Origin: Candidatus Bathyarchaeota archaeon
Lineage (GTDB): Archaea; Thermoproteota; Bathyarchaeia; Bathyarchaeales; SOJC01
Assembly (NCBI GenBank): GCA_023131225.1
Contig: JAGLZW010000009.1
Span: 1 to 64,000 of the forward strand
Length of the DNA stretch: 64,000 nt
Reading direction: 5' to 3'
Numbering within the stretch: the stretch's first letter is position 1; each line of letters starts with the position of its first letter. The notes beneath the pieces are model-generated. The model was given only the letters and a program-made list of their open reading frames with translations, had not been told where the DNA came from and did no database searches. This document shows positions 25,301 to 34,092 of the stretch, in pieces. Made by a program: the position numbers and the translations under genes.

Positions 25301-25740
25301 GACTGAGCTTTCCATCCTTTCTCCAGCTTAAAGTTTCCTTTGTCCCGTTTTAGAATGCGTTCTTGATCTTGAAGTCTTTGCTTTTCCCAATCTTCCCATG
25401 GTATTTGGCGGAAGATCCATTTTTTTCCTAGGTGAGCCGCTAAAATGGCATGCTTAAATTCTTTAGAACCAGGTATGAGTTCGTCGAGAAATCTGAAGAG
25501 TTTGTCGACTTGTTTCTTTGGAAAGTAGGCGTAGTAATTGGCGTTTTTTACTTCGAAGGCATAGACATGCTGATCTTTGCGAGCGATTACGTCAGGAAGG
25601 GGCTGGAGGCTTGGGTTGCTTACAGGTACTCTGACAGCGTTGTAGCCGCTTTTTTGTAGCTTCTTGACCAAGACTGTCTCGCTATAGAACCCTCGTCTTC
25701 GCCATTTCCTCAAATCAGCTATCTTTAGAGGTTTTCCCAT
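25297..25740 (-). CDS. hjc: Hjc-type Holliday junction resolvase
   Basis: 147 aa from ATG 25740 (MGKPLKIADLRKWRRRGFY); the longer ORF to 25836 adds unconserved residues. FYSETVLVKKLQKSGYNAVR holds the catalytic Glu, LQPLPDVIARKDQHVYAFEV the Asp and the E-x-K pair that ends in Lys. These are the archaeal Hjc signatures. It cleaves four-way junctions in recombination and repair. First gene of a two-gene operon with a methyltransferase. Confidence 0.85.
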   Translation of the reverse strand: MGKPLKIADLRKWRRRGFYSETVLVKKLQKSGYNAVRVPVSNPSLQPLPDVIARKDQHVYAFEVKNANYYAYFPKKQVDKLFRFLDELIPGSKEFKHAILAAHLGKKWIFRQIPWEDWEKQRLQDQERILKRDKGNFKLEKGWKAQS

Positions 25741-25967
25741 TGTTAAACGCACTCGAGAACTTTCTGTTAATATTAATTGTAACGTAGGAAAGTTATATTT
25801 TTCCAACGAACAAGTTTCATGTTGAAAACACGCCATTTGTCACTTTTTCTATTTTTTCCTTTCTAAAAGTAGATTTCTAATGAATACGCCCCATCCAAAT
25901 TCTGTATTCATAATCTATTTCAGAACCTAAGACAATAAAGGAGTCAGATTCAAAATAGGTTAGATAC

Positions 25968-26555
25968 ATGCCAAAAAAAGTAAAAGACATCATGATTCGA
26001 GACGTGAAGACCGCAAGCACAGAGGACACTGTTCTAAAAGCTGCAGAAGTAATGAATCGATACGAAATTGGCTCTATAGTAGTCACTAAAAATGGAAATC
26101 CTGTTGGGATTATAACTGAAAGGGACATATTGAAAAGAGTAGTTTGCAAAGAGAAGGACCCAGCAAAAACTAAAACAATCGAAGTTATGTCAAAACCGCT
26201 TGTAACGGTAAAACCTCATGTAACAATCACACGCGCCACACGAAAAATGGTCAAGCAGAAGGTCAAAAAATTAGTAGTGATAAACGCTGATCACTTAGTA
26301 GGCGTATTAAGCCTCACCGATCTAATATCACTGCTAGACACACAGAAGCCGATAGACAAACTTTCTCTGAAAGGCGCCTCAAAACGCGTGAAAAGAATTT
26401 TTGAAATATACTATGATCCTAAAAGACAGATACGCAAAAGATGCCCTCTGACAATGGGTAAGGGAATATCAATTAGCTGTATAGGTTCAAAGTGCATGTG
26501 GTACGTCACAGACAAATGTGTGTTCCTGAATTTGATTGAAAAAATCTCTAATTAG
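25968..26555 (+). CDS. Tandem CBS-domain protein with Cys-containing C-terminal extension
   Basis: 195 aa. Two CBS units (VKDIMIRDVKTASTEDTVLK ... GIITERDILKRVV, and VMSKPLVTVKPHVTITRATR ... GVLSLTDLISLL) form an adenosyl-ligand-binding pair. The last 60 residues carry CPLTMGKGISISCIGSKCMW and DKCVFLN, with four Cys that could bind metal or a cluster. Probably a ligand sensor; target unknown. Confidence 0.85.
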   Translation: MPKKVKDIMIRDVKTASTEDTVLKAAEVMNRYEIGSIVVTKNGNPVGIITERDILKRVVCKEKDPAKTKTIEVMSKPLVTVKPHVTITRATRKMVKQKVKKLVVINADHLVGVLSLTDLISLLDTQKPIDKLSLKGASKRVKRIFEIYYDPKRQIRKRCPLTMGKGISISCIGSKCMWYVTDKCVFLNLIEKISN

Positions 26556-26689
26556 AGAAGAAATATCTTGTCACACCTATAGTTCTATGTAAGAGTGAAG
26601 AATTCTCTGCCCTAATGCAGAAACTTGCATTTTTGCACACAACACCATGCCCTAACCAGCTAAAAATACGAGTTTGGAATAGCCGAATC

Positions 26690-26839
26690 TTATTTTTCTA
26701 CTTTGGCTTTTTTCCTTCTAAGGACGCGGTCTAAGAGTCTATTGATTATTGAGTCGTAGGTTTCACCTTTCTTTCCTACACTCTTTAGTACGTCTCTGGT
26801 TTCTTTTCGAATTTTTATGCTTGTTAATTCTTTCCCCAT
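26690..26839 (-). CDS. Small RHH-type antitoxin-like protein
   Basis: 49 aa, shorter than most gene finders report. MGKELTSIKIRKETRDVLKS gives the RHH strand and first helix; KKGETYDSIINRLLDRVLRR matches the KGETYDxII motif of archaeal VapB/DUF7557-like antitoxins. No toxin gene is adjacent: the flanks are non-coding. It may be an orphan antitoxin or a small regulator. Confidence 0.75.
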   Translation of the reverse strand: MGKELTSIKIRKETRDVLKSVGKKGETYDSIINRLLDRVLRRKKAKVEK

Positions 26840-27681
26840 ACTTTTTATCCCCTATTATGCCTCTCTCTCTATTGAGGATAACGAGTATTAACATTTACGC
26901 TTTTCCAACGTTTTTCGCGGCCTCTTAAAATATAGTTACGAAAATCTACGGACTTTACCAAAAAATACTCAGAAAACACAAGTTTGCGTAACTCGAGCAA
27001 AGTTGCGCGAAAATACTGCAAAAGTGCAGAAATTGGAAAAAATATACAGGTTATGCAATTGTATCCACACCATAGATAAATTTCCGAGCATCGAAGATTA
27101 GAGCCAAGACTAAACAGAATCCCACTGAAATCAATGAGAAAAATGAAAGAGAATGGAATATGAATATGGAACACGGAGGGCGTACAAAAAAGTAGAGAAT
27201 TTATGAGACAGGAGCAAGCCAGCAAATAGAACAGTAAATCAACAATACACTTTTTTTTCTGTTATGCAGGGTATGCTTTTGTATCCAGACTCAAATTGCT
27301 ATGGTTCAATCTACTGTCTCCTATGAGGTACTGGTTGTTCAGCTCATCAGTCCGGCAGAAAAACATGCTGGTGATGTAATATTTCATTGCAAATACTTAT
27401 ATCACCCACATCACCGATACTGCCATGGCTCACATTAAAAACTGTAAAATACGCGCTGTTTTGCCCTACCTCTATTACTTCAAAAGCATATGGTCCAAGC
27501 AAATGCCTCAAAAAGGGTTTCTTTTTTCGCAGGTTTTACGGCGAAAATTGTCAGCATCACCACAGAAATCACACCTTTCGAAAGAGAGGAAAGTATACAA
27601 AAGCATAACCGTCCACGGCTTCAACTTGCAGAGTCAAATAGATTAGACGCTTTTGCGTGCACCCTTACTCTCGTTAATGTT
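26840..27681. other. Gene-poor stretch
   Basis: 840 bases without a supported gene. ORFs in both directions (for example 26869-27225 and 27387-27810) overlap each other, lack ribosome binding sites and show no family pattern. The phrase TTATGCAATTGTATCCA near 27053 is partly repeated near 27272. Confidence 0.4.
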
Positions 27682-28100
27682 CTACTGCATGATTTCGTCG
27701 TGGAAAAGCTTCATCGGGTCTTTGATAGAAGGTCCTCCACGAACAACGATAACCATCTTTTTGACACCAAATCTTTTTACCTGCTTAATTTTTCCTCTTA
27801 TGTCATCTAAGTAGCCAACAAAATTAGTCTCTCAAGATTTGTTGCTTGTTAAGTTCTTGGTTATGTTGTTTGGCACGTTCAACTATTTGACCAACGATTC
27901 CATCTAATTATTCTTGGCTACTAACAAAAGTGTGCACGTTGAAAGTAGAAATTTCAAATTCTTTTGGGTTCCTATTGTACTTGTGAAGCTTGGAAATAAT
28001 GAAATCAGTTCTCTCCCTTAGTTCATCGATGCCTCTTTGAGAAATGCTGATTCCATCAGCTTCATGACAAGCAATCGTGGTGCGCGCTAGGCTGCTTAGA
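27682..28100 (-). pseudogene. Decayed gene with internal stop and frameshift
   Basis: Reading right to left from 28100 gives a protein-like frame (LARTTIACHEADGISISQRG ... NPKEFEISTFNVHTFVSSQE), a TAA, then LDGIVGQIVERAKQHNQELN in the same frame. A shift of frame near 27815 leads into VGYLDDIRGKIKQVKRFGVK and KMVIVVRGGPSIKDPMKLFH before the final stop at 27682. The even amphipathic pattern shows former coding. No family identified and no start codon is present. Confidence 0.6.
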
Positions 28101-28308
28101 AATTAATTATGTGGCTTCTTTCTCCTATTCGGGAGGGTTCTTTGGTTTTTTGTGAGTGCTTTTTTGTTGAACTTCAGTTTTCGTGGGTTCTTGATGTCTC
28201 GTTATCATGGAATGATGGAGAAAAACCCGTTAAGGAAGTCAATGGTGAAAATTCGACTATGTTCAAGACTAAAGGAAGAAACGGGTCTTGGACATAGTTA
28301 AACAGAGG

Positions 28309-29004
28309 TTACTCCTCTGCCTTGACGACCTTTTCCAGTTCGTCAATAGCCTCCTGCTCCAAATCTCGCATTTTCAGCAGGAGATTAGCAAATCGGCGTC
28401 GCCCCTTCAGAGTTGAGAAAAGTTCGACTATGGGCCGTTCCTTTTCGTGTGCACGCCACAACAAATTGGTACCCCATTTATCAGACTCTGGTGGAAAAAC
28501 TATCTGTATATTGGCATCAAATATCCCTATTAGTTGCTTATAGCATTCTTCAGCAGCTTTTACATGACCTCTGCTGGGGGGAGAGAATTCGTTAGCTATC
28601 TTCTCAAGATATTGAATCGCATAACTTCGGCAAAGATGGAGTACATCAAGTCTCCAAAATATCCAGTGTTCCAGCAGCTTGTACACGTTCTGTTTCGGAT
28701 CTATTCCTGTGGGGATCATTCGGACGTGCGTTTCATATGCAACAAGCCCATATGCCCCTTTCTCCTCCCCTGCCTTTATCCCTGTTTTTGACATCTGAAT
28801 GGCACAGCGTAGAGCACCTAATGCCGTTTCACGGTTAGACAACTTCTCCTTTGACTTCTCTCCAATAACGAGTATATAATGCAGGTGTTCCGGTCTTAGC
28901 GATACATATTCCTCCTCCGGCTTGAAGGCGTAGCTTCGACCAAGGAATTCTTTCTTTTCCTGATCGTATCCAGCAAGGATGGCGAAGTGCCCTCTATGCG
29001 CCAC
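28309..29004 (-). CDS. BtrH-like protein, C-terminal half (after in-frame TGA)
   Basis: Continues the reading frame of 29011-29397 across a single TGA. Its first codons read HRGHFAILAGYDQEKKEFLG and GRSYAFKP, the His/Gly-Tyr-Asp part of a BtrH_N/C39-like peptidase or acyltransferase fold, so it is the second half of one domain and not a separate protein. The rest (about 150 residues) is helical and ends in Glu-rich LEKVVKAEE. GTG 29004 could start it, but no ribosome binding site is seen. Either one readthrough protein or a broken gene. Confidence 0.6.
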   Translation of the reverse strand: MAHRGHFAILAGYDQEKKEFLGRSYAFKPEEEYVSLRPEHLHYILVIGEKSKEKLSNRETALGALRCAIQMSKTGIKAGEEKGAYGLVAYETHVRMIPTGIDPKQNVYKLLEHWIFWRLDVLHLCRSYAIQYLEKIANEFSPPSRGHVKAAEECYKQLIGIFDANIQIVFPPESDKWGTNLLWRAHEKERPIVELFSTLKGRRRFANLLLKMRDLEQEAIDELEKVVKAEE

Positions 29005-29010
29005 TGGACT

Positions 29011-29397
29011 TCATTCTACACACACAACAGGTCTATCAGCATCGATGGACTGGACAGCGGCTTTCCATAAAAGCTCATGCGCTGTCTTCTTGACCATAGT
29101 ATAGTTTCGACCGATAGCCTCGAAAAGATTTGCGATTCCTGGTTCTACATAGTCCGGAAATAGGAAAACGGACCCACCCATCCCAGATCCTAAGCTTTCA
29201 GCACGCCAACCTATGTAGAAAGCAGCACATGATGTGCCTGCTAAATAGACTTTTGAGTATTTCTCTCCCAGGTGGTTGAGACACAGTTTGAGGACTGAAA
29301 CCACTGTAAGATCGTCTGTTTCATCGCCAATGCCTCCCCAGATAAGATTAGGTATACCTTCTATCACCCGCTTCTTTGAACGATTGTATGACGCCAT
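29011..29397 (-). CDS. BtrH-like protein, N-terminal half (ends at in-frame TGA)
   Basis: 128 residues. VIEGIPNLIWGGIGDETDDL leads to VYLAGTSCAAFYIGWRAESL, which resembles the MGxSGxAF(R) segment that carries the nucleophile in BtrH N-terminal domain proteins. It ends at DADRPVVCVE followed by TGA, and the frame goes on as SPVAHRGHFAILAGYD. The ATG has AGGAGAGG upstream. Related proteins occur in peptide or butirosin-type biosynthesis, but many have no known function. Family placement by pattern only. Confidence 0.55.
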   Translation of the reverse strand: MASYNRSKKRVIEGIPNLIWGGIGDETDDLTVVSVLKLCLNHLGEKYSKVYLAGTSCAAFYIGWRAESLGSGMGGSVFLFPDYVEPGIANLFEAIGRNYTMVKKTAHELLWKAAVQSIDADRPVVCVE

Positions 29398-29580
29398 CTT
29401 TTTATCTTCCTCTCCTAAGGTTGTTTCCTTTCAGGATCAAAGCCAATTAAGTGGTCATTGACATGTACAGAGCTAAATTTATATTCTTCTGCTAAAAGAG
29501 CAAGATTTCTAATCTCTGGATAAGCATAGGCGGTTCGAATATAATAACCATATAAATTGGTTTAATCTTTGTTATATTTC

Positions 29581-29751
29581 TTAAATATTCTTAGCCGATA
29601 GAAGTTTCCTGCCACATTTTTTGCAGACAACTGCCATCCTTTCATTTCTTGTTCCACAGTACGGGCAATGTAGTAGTGTACGTACGTGTTGTTTTGCACG
29701 ATAGACTACAATATGGAGCGCTTCGTTGCGCCAACTAGGATAGATGCTCAT
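29581..29751 (-). CDS. Small zinc-ribbon protein
   Basis: 56 aa. LLHCPYCGTRNERMAVVCKK followed by CGRKLLSAKNI gives two CxxC pairs 15 residues apart, a zinc ribbon. The N-terminus MSIYPSWRNEALHIVVYRAK is basic. Function unknown; short ribbons of this type often bind nucleic acid or partner proteins. Too short for standard ORF limits. Confidence 0.65.
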   Translation of the reverse strand: MSIYPSWRNEALHIVVYRAKQHVRTLLHCPYCGTRNERMAVVCKKCGRKLLSAKNI

Positions 29752-29932
29752 CAAATCTCTAGATAGATATGCGTCTCTACATTACTAAAACCTTTTTGTG
29801 CTAGCATATGTTGCGCGAGATTGCCATATTGATAAATTCTTATCCATGTTTTAGGGATGCTTAGGCTACTTTTAGTTAGCAGCAACAATTTTATTCTATT
29901 CTTTGCAAATCTCTGTCTCGAGGTATTGATAG

Positions 29933-30337
29933 TTGAAAGTTTTTAATCAGACCATGGAGTTCTCTACTAAAGGAGAAATAGACTTCATAGATCTTACAGA
30001 AGAAGTTCAGGAAACAGTCTTTAAATCCCAAGTGAAAAATGGTATAGTCCATGTTTTCGCTCCCCACGCAACTGGAGTAATAGTTCTCACGGAGCACGAC
30101 TGGAATCTACTGAAAGACATCAAAAGAATGTTAGAAAAATTGATTCCAAAGCAAACATCGTATAGCCATCCATCAAACGCCCACTCACACCTTCGCTCCA
30201 TGTTCCTTCCTCCCGACAAAACGTTACCCGTAATTGATGGAAAACTGGTCCTAGGGACTTGGCAGTCCCTCCTCTTTGTGGAGACCGATGTCCATCCGAG
30301 ACGAAGAACAGTGATAATTCAAGTGCTCGGAGAATAG
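29933..30337 (+). CDS. yjbQ: YjbQ-family protein (UPF0047)
   Basis: 134 aa. EFSTKGEIDFIDLTEEVQET, VHVFAPHATGVIVLTEHDW and HLRSMFLPPDKTLPV are the family signatures, with GTWQSLLFVETDVHPRRRTV at the end. YjbQ proteins have secondary thiamin-phosphate synthase activity, though the physiological role is debated. TTG 29933 is preferred because MKVFNQTMEFSTKGE aligns with usual N-termini; ATG 29954 is the alternative. Confidence 0.9.
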   Translation: MKVFNQTMEFSTKGEIDFIDLTEEVQETVFKSQVKNGIVHVFAPHATGVIVLTEHDWNLLKDIKRMLEKLIPKQTSYSHPSNAHSHLRSMFLPPDKTLPVIDGKLVLGTWQSLLFVETDVHPRRRTVIIQVLGE

Positions 30338-30411
30338 ATATACAGGTAAACTTGATTTTTTGCCGTTTCTGTAAATATACGTTTCATCTTCGCTCTGATT
30401 CCGAACAATAA

Positions 30412-30440
30412 AGCGCCTTAAGATAACAAAAAATGGCGCT
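30412..30440. repeat. Inverted repeat AGCGCC ... GGCGCT
   Basis: Six-bp arms at 30412-30417 and 30435-30440 with a 17-nt loop in a 352-bp gene-free spacer after yjbQ. It may be the yjbQ terminator. Nothing else is visible in 30338-30689. Confidence 0.3.
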
Positions 30441-30689
30441 CAAAGCCGCTTGTTAAACATACATTTTAACACATAAAGTTAAACTATGTGATATTCGGGA
30501 TTCTTTCGCCACTTAGAAAGGAGAAACTTGACCTTTACGTCAACTTTTGAGCCAGTAGTCGACTAATGATTGAATAATTCGTTATGCCATAAGTTAAGGG
30601 AAGTTAGGCAGGTGAAAAATTTTAAAGCATTAATTTAGCTTATAAAGTTCGGCTAAATTCGTCGAAAAATAGATCTTCTACTTGTGTGT

Positions 30690-30821
30690 TCAATAGTCTT
30701 GTATTTGCCAAATGATTCTTACGTAATCTTTGATAAGTCGTTGTTTTTGCCGTTTGTCTTCCAGAGCATCGATACGTCGCCGTAAATGAAATGCGCGGCG
30801 TTTCAGTTTTTTAATGTTCAA
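30690..30821 (-). CDS. Small very basic protein
   Basis: 43 aa from TTG 30821 (GTG 30830 also in frame), behind GAGAGGTG. NIKKLKRRAFHLRRRIDALE then DKRQKQRLIKDYVRIIWQI is a basic coiled helix. No family is named; it may bind nucleic acid. It is divergent from the hotdog remnant. Confidence 0.4.
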   Translation of the reverse strand: MNIKKLKRRAFHLRRRIDALEDKRQKQRLIKDYVRIIWQIQDY

Positions 30822-30984
30822 AAAAATCACCTCTCTCGACAATGAAATTTGGTTGAAGAGTGCGTTTCTCGCTAATAAGTGTTGTGTTGCCAAAATATAT
30901 GCGGGGTATATAGGTTCTTACGTCTTCGTTTTGCATATAGAAATAAATAATTGCGTTAAGATCTACGTTTTCCAATGATAAATA

Positions 30985-31424
30985 ATGCAATCTGAACTCA
31001 AAAAGTTGATTAACCTTGGCGAAAGCAGCCCTCATTACCAACTTTTGAACATGAAAATCGAAGAAGTGATGAAGGATTATACTCGTCTATCAATAAAAAT
31101 CGATAAGAGACACATTCAGTTCCTAAAAACAGTTCACGGCGAAGTTATAGCAAGTTTAGCTGATTCAGTAGCGGTGTGGGCAATCTACGGCTCAAATAAT
31201 CTTAAAAGCACTCTTGTAACCATAGAGATGAAGATTGATTTTTTGAAACCTATAAAATCGGGCAACTCATTGCTGAGGTTAGAAACATCCATAGAGGCTC
31301 TAAAATTTTTGTAAGCGATGTAAACGTTAGAAACTATAAAAATGCTCTAATTGCAAAGAGTTTTTTGACTTATTATCTAGTAAAAGATGAAAGTCAACAC
31401 AAACTTGACATATGCCTTCAATAA
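30985..31424 (+). pseudogene. PaaI-like hotdog thioesterase with one frameshift
   Basis: Frame 1 gives the N-terminal part (VHGEVIASLADSVAVWAIYG, then KIDFLKPIKSGNSLLRLETS), typical of acyl-CoA thioesterases in the PaaI group. It ends early at 31314. Reading in another frame from about 31290 restores the expected second half: HRGSKIFVSDVNVRNYKNAL and IAKSFLTYYLVK, stop at 31422-31424. A one-base change in GAAACATCCATAGAGG accounts for the break. It could be a real mutation or an assembly error. Confidence 0.75.
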
Positions 31425-31542
31425 GCTTTAGTTTTTTTTGGAAAAAAACTGCAGTGAAATTTTTTTAGTCTATGCATGAAGACGATCGACACGTACTTGC
31501 TTCTTCTATGGAACGCTTTGGCACATGCAGGTTCTACACTTT

Positions 31543-33228
31543 CTACATGCCACTTTTTCGCTCAAATTGCTGCTCGTAAATTTCTCTAACTTTCTGTATA
31601 GTATCCCCCTCTTCAAGGTTTTTGTCATCGCGAATTCGAGTAATTCTGGCAAAACGAAGAGCCATGCCACATTTGTATTTTGGGCTTCTTTGAATTTCAT
31701 TATAAGCAACCTCTACCACTATTTTTGGCACAACAATAATTTTGTACCTTTCATCTTTGATAGTCAACTCTTTTAGTCGTTGGGTCATTCTGATGATTTC
31801 AGCGTCAGTTAAACCTTTGAAAGTCTTTCCTACAATCAACAATTCGCCACTCTTTATGTCTCGAGCAGCAAGATAGTAGTTTGAAAGCCAACCATGCCTA
31901 CGTCCATATCCATACTCTGCCGCAACTATAACCAAGTCTAGAAACTCAAGAACCTTTTTAATTTTAAACCATCTTTTTCCACGAACTCCCGGTGTATAGA
32001 GGCTGTCAACTCTTTTCGCCATCAAACCTTCGTGTCCAGCTTCGATGGCTTCTTCTAAAAATTTTTCAGCTACTCTGATATTTTGAGTGACAATTTGTTT
32101 CGTTAGAGGGATTGTCCGTATGACGTTGGTTAGTTTTTTTCTTCGCTGTGTGTAGGTTTCATTAATGAAGCTTTGACCATTAATATATAGTGCATCAAAT
32201 AGGTAAAGCTTAACTGGAATTTTTTCAGCTGTGAATTGAATTTTACGGATTCGCCTGAAACGCCTCATTAAATGTTGAAAAGGCATAGGACTTCCATTTT
32301 TACCAACAGCGATGACCTCGCCTTCTAGAATGGCTTCGTTTGCCTTAACCTCACTTTGGATAAGTTCAACGATTTCCGGGAGGCTTTCTGTTACGTCTTT
32401 CAATCGCCGACTGAAAATTTTCACAGCGTTTCCTGACTTGTGAATTTGAATACGGGCTCCATCCAACTTGTATTCTAACGCGGTCTGTCCGTCATGCTCC
32501 TCTAAAGCTTCAGCAACCGTTGCAGCTGTCTGGGCCAACATAGGTTTTACTGGTCTGAAAACTTCGAGTTCTAGTTTCAACAAGCCTTCTTTTCCTTTGA
32601 ACTTTGCTATAGTGGCAACTTTGCCAATGTCGCCTGTAAGCATACTTGCTGTTTGAACAACGCCAAACGGGATGTTGAATGCTTGTGCTACTGTAAGCTC
32701 CATTAAGCCTTCGTGGAAACCAGTCCGCATTTCGCCAATTAAAACTTTCACGACGTATTTAGCCTCGAGCGGTGTTGCTGAACCTAGCAGTGTTTCAAGC
32801 AGTCTTTCTTTCTTTTCTCTTGAGCCAGTTCCCGTTGCCTCTGCGATGGCTTCGAAAGTACGCTGCACTTCAAGTATTGTTAATTGCTTTTGGAAAAGCA
32901 TAGCTTGTTTCCTAATTTTGCCTTCTTCGAATATAATTCTGGTCGCGTCGCCTAAATCACCAGTTTTACTAAAGGCTTGAGAAAACATGTTGTTGTCAAT
33001 ATTGGTTATTTTTCGTATTGTTGTGCTAATGGTCATCCAACTAATTTCTAAAACACGTTGATCGCATCTTGGAAAGACTCTACCCATAAGCATTGATATT
33101 GCGGGTTCAATCTCCTCGGTTTCAAGTTGTAGAATGAATAAAGCAACCCAGTTGACCATAGCCTTACGTTTTGTTGTTGACTCTAGCTTTTCGCAAAGCT
33201 CTGCTAGAGTTCGGAATAATGTTGGCAT
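31543..33228 (-). CDS. lig: ATP-dependent DNA ligase
   Basis: 561 aa, family length. Seals nicks in replication and repair through a lysyl-AMP intermediate. Motif I ALEYKLDGARIQIHK (catalytic Lys near residue 253), SRRLKDVTESLPEI (motif Ia/III region), AILEGEVIAV (motif III), EGLMAKRVDSLYTPG (motif IV) and KRWFKIKK (motif V) are intact. The N-terminal 230 residues form the helical DNA-binding domain. Confidence 0.95.
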   Translation of the reverse strand: MPTLFRTLAELCEKLESTTKRKAMVNWVALFILQLETEEIEPAISMLMGRVFPRCDQRVLEISWMTISTTIRKITNIDNNMFSQAFSKTGDLGDATRIIFEEGKIRKQAMLFQKQLTILEVQRTFEAIAEATGTGSREKKERLLETLLGSATPLEAKYVVKVLIGEMRTGFHEGLMELTVAQAFNIPFGVVQTASMLTGDIGKVATIAKFKGKEGLLKLELEVFRPVKPMLAQTAATVAEALEEHDGQTALEYKLDGARIQIHKSGNAVKIFSRRLKDVTESLPEIVELIQSEVKANEAILEGEVIAVGKNGSPMPFQHLMRRFRRIRKIQFTAEKIPVKLYLFDALYINGQSFINETYTQRRKKLTNVIRTIPLTKQIVTQNIRVAEKFLEEAIEAGHEGLMAKRVDSLYTPGVRGKRWFKIKKVLEFLDLVIVAAEYGYGRRHGWLSNYYLAARDIKSGELLIVGKTFKGLTDAEIIRMTQRLKELTIKDERYKIIVVPKIVVEVAYNEIQRSPKYKCGMALRFARITRIRDDKNLEEGDTIQKVREIYEQQFERKSGM

Positions 33229-33295
33229 ATGAATCGCTTTAGAAGAAAAGATAATTTAAGGGAAGATAAGCGTTCCCAGTTTAAAAAGTGGCCTT

Positions 33296-33682
33296 TTAGA
33301 ATAGTTGCGATGCAAGTTTGTCTTTGACTTCCTTTATCTTCTTCTGCAACTTCACAGCTTCTTTGCTTTTCTCTTTTTTCAACCCTTTGTAGCAGTCTAG
33401 AATATATTCTAAGGCACTGACACCGAAGCGGTCGAACCCTTTTTGAAAAGAAATGTCAGCAGACTTGTTGAAACGTTCAATAGCGGTTTTATATTTCTTT
33501 AGCATGAAACTGCATTCACCAGCCTTGAATAACATGTTTGAAGCGTCGAAGAAATTGCCCTTCTTTTCGTAAAGTTCTGAAGATTGAAGGAACTTTTCTG
33601 CAGCTTCCTCGTATTTCTCGGTCTCGTATAAAATGTTGCCTTGCTTGTGAAGCTTAATTGGATCTTCTTTTTGAACACTCAT
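33296..33682 (-). CDS. TPR/SNAP-like repeat protein
   Basis: 128 aa. Three helical pairs (LHKQGNILYETEKYEEAAEK, NMLFKAGECSFMLKKYKTAI, DRFGVSALEYILDCYKGLKK) have the A-x-x-x-W/L...Y...A spacing of tetratricopeptide repeats. Cytoplasmic protein-interaction scaffold; partner unknown. It stands 67 bp after the ligase promoter side and may share regulation. Confidence 0.75.
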   Translation of the reverse strand: MSVQKEDPIKLHKQGNILYETEKYEEAAEKFLQSSELYEKKGNFFDASNMLFKAGECSFMLKKYKTAIERFNKSADISFQKGFDRFGVSALEYILDCYKGLKKEKSKEAVKLQKKIKEVKDKLASQLF

Positions 33683-33825
33683 CAGTTTTTCACCCGCAAC
33701 TTTTTATTCATTTACCTCTTAGTGTTTTAAATGTTTCCGCATGGGCATACACGATTTTGAGAAATAAATGCAAGGTATCAAAGCTTATATGTGTATGCTC
33801 TAAACGGTTGGTTCGTGATAAATGC

Positions 33826-34092
33826 ATGTTTGGAATGATGGAGACACTGAGAAAACAGTTAACTAGTCCTAGCAGATTTTTTAGCGGTGTGCGAACCCAA
33901 GACTGGAAGTCCGCTTTTGTTTTCTTGTTATGGATGAAAATTTTCATTTCTGTTGTCACGCCTATCGTTAATTATCTTGGAATAGATACACTCTACAAAG
34001 CTAAAGAATGTGGAGCCATAATTGTTTTGGTTGTGTTTGTAGCCTTGAACTTTGTTGGAATATTCCTTTTAGCTACGACGGTGGGTTTTTAA
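33826..34092 (+). CDS. Short YIP1-like membrane protein, probably truncated
   Basis: 89 aa. ETLRKQLTSPSRFFSGVRTQ followed by two hydrophobic segments (WKSAFVFLLWMKIFISVVTP and AIIVLVVFVALNFVGIFLLA) resembles the first half of archaeal YIP1-family membrane proteins, which are normally near 200 aa. It stops at TTVGF just inside the second segment. Likely a remnant or a short variant. Confidence 0.5.
   Translation: MFGMMETLRKQLTSPSRFFSGVRTQDWKSAFVFLLWMKIFISVVTPIVNYLGIDTLYKAKECGAIIVLVVFVALNFVGIFLLATTVGF

Noticed and set aside
26869-27225. 118-aa minus-strand ORF
   Set aside because: Cys/Phe/Ile-rich without a domain pattern; region looks non-coding in all frames.
27387-27810. Overlapping + strand ORFs
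   Set aside because: Three frames overlap and partly lie over a minus-strand pseudogene; no signals.
29011-29013. TGA as selenocysteine codon
   Set aside because: No SECIS-like hairpin was recognised and the position is not an obvious redox site; nonsense mutation is simpler.
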